Of a stretch of 8,151 bases of DNA, positions 6,533 through 8,151 are shown piece after piece (within the stretch, counting starts at the first letter, position 1; each line of letters starts with the position of its first letter). The DNA lies in assembly GCA_021545625.1 (NCBI GenBank), contig JAJRVH010000137.1, forward strand, positions 1-8,151, given 5' to 3'. The position numbers and the translations under genes are program-made. The notes below the pieces were generated by a model. It worked only from the letters and a program-made list of their open reading frames with translations. It did not search any database and was not told the DNA's origin. This DNA is from Zetaproteobacteria bacterium. GTDB taxonomy: Bacteria > Pseudomonadota > Zetaproteobacteria > Mariprofundales > Mariprofundaceae.

Positions 6533-7845
6533 TGATCTTCCTTGTTTATATTTTCCCGGCCGACGGCTGCTGCAAGCCTTGCCTCGGCCTGATGAAAGGC
6601 GGAAACCTGTTGCCAGTACTGGATATCAGTATTGAATTCTGAAAGCTGGGCCCGGACCAGATTCAGGAAATCCACCTTGTTCACCTGATAACCGGCCAGC
6701 ATCGAGGCTGTTGTCTGCCGGGCCTGCAGCAGAATGCCTTTTTCAAACAGCACAACCTGGTCGCGGGCAATGCGCAGGTCGGAGGCGGCACTGTCGATCT
6801 CGGCCTCCACGCTGTTCACCGCATCCTGCCAGGAGAATTCGGCGCGCGCCTTTTCGGCCGCGCGCTGATCCACGGCCCTGTCCTGCTTGCTGTCGCTGTA
6901 AAGGGGGATACTCATACTGAGCATGATCGTGGCAAGGTCGGCGCGCGCCTTGCCGTTGGCCGGATTGATTCCCGAACGAAGGCCGTAGGCTGCCCCGATA
7001 CTGAAATCGGGATAATAATCCCTGTGTGCCAGCGCCAGCATCGAATCGGCCGCCTGCACCCGGTAGTCCATGGCCTGCAATATCGGCCGGTTGCTGCGGG
7101 CCCACTGCTTCAACCGTGTCACATCGGGGACTCCTCCGGCCAGGTCGTGAGCATGCTGACGCGGCAGCGCGATGGCCGTATCCGTGGAACGGCCCAGCAA
7201 TGCATTCAGCGATGCCGCTTCGCGCTCACGCGTGGCGCGGATATTGAGTTCCCGCTCCAGCAGCTTGGACAGCTCCAGCTGTGCAAGCAACACGTCCTGC
7301 TGCAGCCCCTTGCCCGTCTTGTATCTCGTTTCGGCAATCCTGACCAGGTTGCGCAGCAGATCCTGATTATGACGGATAATCTCCAGCGCCTTGTCGAGGT
7401 AGGCCAGATTCCACCAGTGGATGCGTATATTGCGCAAAAGCATCAGACGGAATTCGTCACGGTTCTCGCGCGCGGCTTCCGCCATATAGCGGGCTGCTTC
7501 CGCCTTCAGCCCCAGCTTGCCGGGAAATGGAATGGCCTGGGATATTCCCAGTTGCAGCTGGGTCATATTTTCCCGGGTCGCGGAAAACGTATCGACCGGA
7601 AGATTCATCGCTGCCAGTGAAATTCTCGGATCGGGCAGGGATCCGACCTGTGACGGCAATGCGGCCATCGCTTCAGCCTGCTTGCCTGCAGCTGCCAGGG
7701 CCGGGTTATGTGTCAGCGCCATCTGCTCGGCCTGGGCCAGCGTCAGTTCAGCCGCCGCTGTCGATGGCGAGGAAAGCCCGGCCATCACCAGCCATATCAG
7801 GGATAGGAATGCCAGCCTTGACTGGACTTGGTTTCGGACATGCAT
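6529..7845 (-). CDS. cusC: CusC/TolC-family outer-membrane efflux channel
   Basis: 438 residues. A Sec signal peptide ends near Ala32 (STAAA before ELTLAQAEQMAL). Two outer-membrane-efflux repeats follow, each with the family's long helices and a beta-strand part. The first holds NPALAAAGKQAEA (47-59), PDPRISLAAMNLPV (71-84), GISQAIPFPGK (100-110) and TRYKTGKGLQQDVLLAQLEL (173-192); the second holds RPILQAMDYRVQAADSML (253-270), the barrel strands YYPDFSIGAAYG (277-288) and LSMSIPLYSD (309-318), and AGYQVNKVDFLNLVRAQLSE (384-403). It would form the trimeric outer-membrane exit duct of the pump. I chose the ATG at 7843-7845 because AGGAGG (7855-7860) lies 9 nt upstream and the signal peptide begins normally; an in-frame ATG 48 nt earlier adds a basic extension with no ribosome site I can see. 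Unlike E. coli CusC, it has no lipobox cysteine, and indeed no cysteine at all, so it should not be lipidated. Confidence 0.94.
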   Translation of the reverse strand: MHVRNQVQSRLAFLSLIWLVMAGLSSPSTAAAELTLAQAEQMALTHNPALAAAGKQAEAMAALPSQVGSLPDPRISLAAMNLPVDTFSATRENMTQLQLGISQAIPFPGKLGLKAEAARYMAEAARENRDEFRLMLLRNIRIHWWNLAYLDKALEIIRHNQDLLRNLVRIAETRYKTGKGLQQDVLLAQLELSKLLERELNIRATREREAASLNALLGRSTDTAIALPRQHAHDLAGGVPDVTRLKQWARSNRPILQAMDYRVQAADSMLALAHRDYYPDFSIGAAYGLRSGINPANGKARADLATIMLSMSIPLYSDSKQDRAVDQRAAEKARAEFSWQDAVNSVEAEIDSAASDLRIARDQVVLFEKGILLQARQTTASMLAGYQVNKVDFLNLVRAQLSEFNTDIQYWQQVSAFHQAEARLAAAVGRENINKEDQ

Positions 7846-7937
7846 CAAGACACGCCTCCTGCTTGAGATTCGCGCGCATGCAGATGCAGGCACGCGCCCC
7901 AGTTCAGATGAACTGCGGCATCAGCAGAAAGCGGGTA
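7846..7937 (-). promoter_or_regulatory. 92-nt leader before cusC with inverted repeats
   Basis: This is the largest non-coding gap in the window. It contains a perfect inverted repeat (7900-7915, CAGTTCA, 2 nt, TGAACTG) and, closer to cusC, a GC-rich imperfect hairpin (about 7872-7897, GCGCGC pairing with GCGCG plus GCA/TGC). The AGGAGG ribosome site of cusC (7855-7860) lies outside both. Neither hairpin is followed by a T run, so I see no rho-independent terminator. I see no convincing -35/-10 pair either. Possible roles are an operator, an mRNA processing or stability element, or partial transcription attenuation; none is shown. Confidence 0.5.
7900..7915. repeat. Perfect 7-bp inverted repeat in the cusC leader
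   Basis: Reads CAGTTCAGATGAACTG on the given strand: 7-bp arms with a 2-nt centre. With one mismatch, the pairing extends by two more G-C pairs on each side. It could be the binding site of a dimeric regulator or an RNA hairpin. I do not recognise it as a CueR, CusR or CopY box. Confidence 0.6.
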
Positions 7938-8151
7938 TCAAATACGGATACGTTGGGTGGTGGTATAAAGAAGGGAAGACGATCGCGGCGGACCCGTCGC
8001 CAGAAGACCGCCGGCAGGCGCAACGGGAGCATGCCACTGCGGAAGTCCGGGCAGCAGAACCACCAGCGACCATACAGGCGCAAATGCCGGCAGATCGGCG
8101 GACACCGATTTGACGAACAGGTTCGGATCATCACAATGGAAACAGCCGTCA
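7938..8151 (-). CDS. C-terminal part of a small unrecognised protein upstream of cusC; 5' end cut
   Basis: The last 70 codons are visible, ending in TGA at 7938-7940. The visible part begins DGCFHCDD, a CxxC-type motif flanked by His and acidic residues that could bind metal, continues through a hydrophobic stretch (VWSLVVLLPGLP), a proline/alanine-rich part with one His (PQWHAPVAPAGG) and ends LLYTTTQRIRI. I chose this frame over an overlapping minus-strand frame (7904-8134) because that one is unusually rich in Arg, Trp and Cys with no domain character. Small, poorly conserved exported proteins with Cys/His motifs often precede the channel gene in metal RND operons, and this is probably one. 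Without its N-terminus I cannot tell whether it has a signal peptide. It is probably in the same transcript as cusC, 92 nt upstream of it. Confidence 0.5.
   Translation of the reverse strand, partial: DGCFHCDDPNLFVKSVSADLPAFAPVWSLVVLLPGLPQWHAPVAPAGGLLATGPPRSSSLLYTTTQRIRI

Noticed and set aside
7872..7915. A rho-independent terminator before cusC
   Set aside because: Two stems can be drawn, but neither is followed by a T run on the transcribed strand.
7517..8113. A 198-codon plus-strand frame covering the start of cusC and the leader
   Set aside because: It is antisense to the cusC signal peptide and N-terminal domain; I see no ribosome site or domain.
7904..8134. A minus-strand frame with an ATG near the right edge that could be the first gene
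   Set aside because: The product is unusually rich in Arg, Trp and Cys and lacks any recognisable pattern. The overlapping frame ending at 7938 has a more protein-like composition and suits the operon context better, though I hold this only moderately.

Overview
The window carries most of a copper/silver-type efflux operon of a Gram-negative bacterium, probably a proteobacterium. This rests on the tripartite RND pump with an outer-membrane channel, the periplasmic signal peptides and lipoboxes, and the GC-rich codon use. I cannot name the genus. Every gene I can support lies on the minus strand, so transcription runs from high to low coordinates. Both ends are cut: the first gene (right edge) lacks its 5' part and the last gene (left edge) lacks its 3' part. 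The operon promoter and any regulator (such as CusRS or a CueR-type protein) are outside the window.

In transcription order: (1) 7938-8151, the C-terminal part of a small unrecognised protein; (2) a 92-nt leader (7846-7937) with a perfect inverted repeat; (3) 6529-7845, a CusC/TolC-family outer-membrane channel; (4) 5129-6532, a CusB-type periplasmic adaptor with a degenerate heavy-metal-binding domain and a methionine-rich C-terminal tail; (5) 5079-5129, a possible 16-codon mini-cistron that exactly bridges cusB and cusA; (6) 1921-5082, a CusA-type RND transporter with the three periplasmic Cu/Ag methionines; (7) 1415-1924, a His/Met-rich periplasmic protein of a family I do not recognise; (8) 919-1410, a DUF411 lipoprotein; (9) 655-879, a cytosolic HMA (CopZ-like) metallochaperone; (10) 186-662, a lipoprotein paralogue of item 7; (11) 1-189, the start of a YHS-domain protein.

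From cusC onward the genes overlap by 1-8 nt or are at most 39 nt apart, many with ATGA/GTGA-type junctions, so they probably form one translationally coupled transcript. CusCBA would export Cu(I)/Ag(I) across the envelope. The downstream cassette offers metal-binding candidates in three places: cytosol (HMA, YHS), soluble periplasm (item 7) and membrane-anchored periplasm (DUF411 lipoprotein, item 10). No CusF gene is visible; the His/Met-rich protein and the Met-rich CusB tail are the best candidates for supplying that function here. The most notable points are the duplicated uncharacterised periplasmic family that brackets the DUF411 and HMA genes, the coupling mini-cistron, and the CusB tail.
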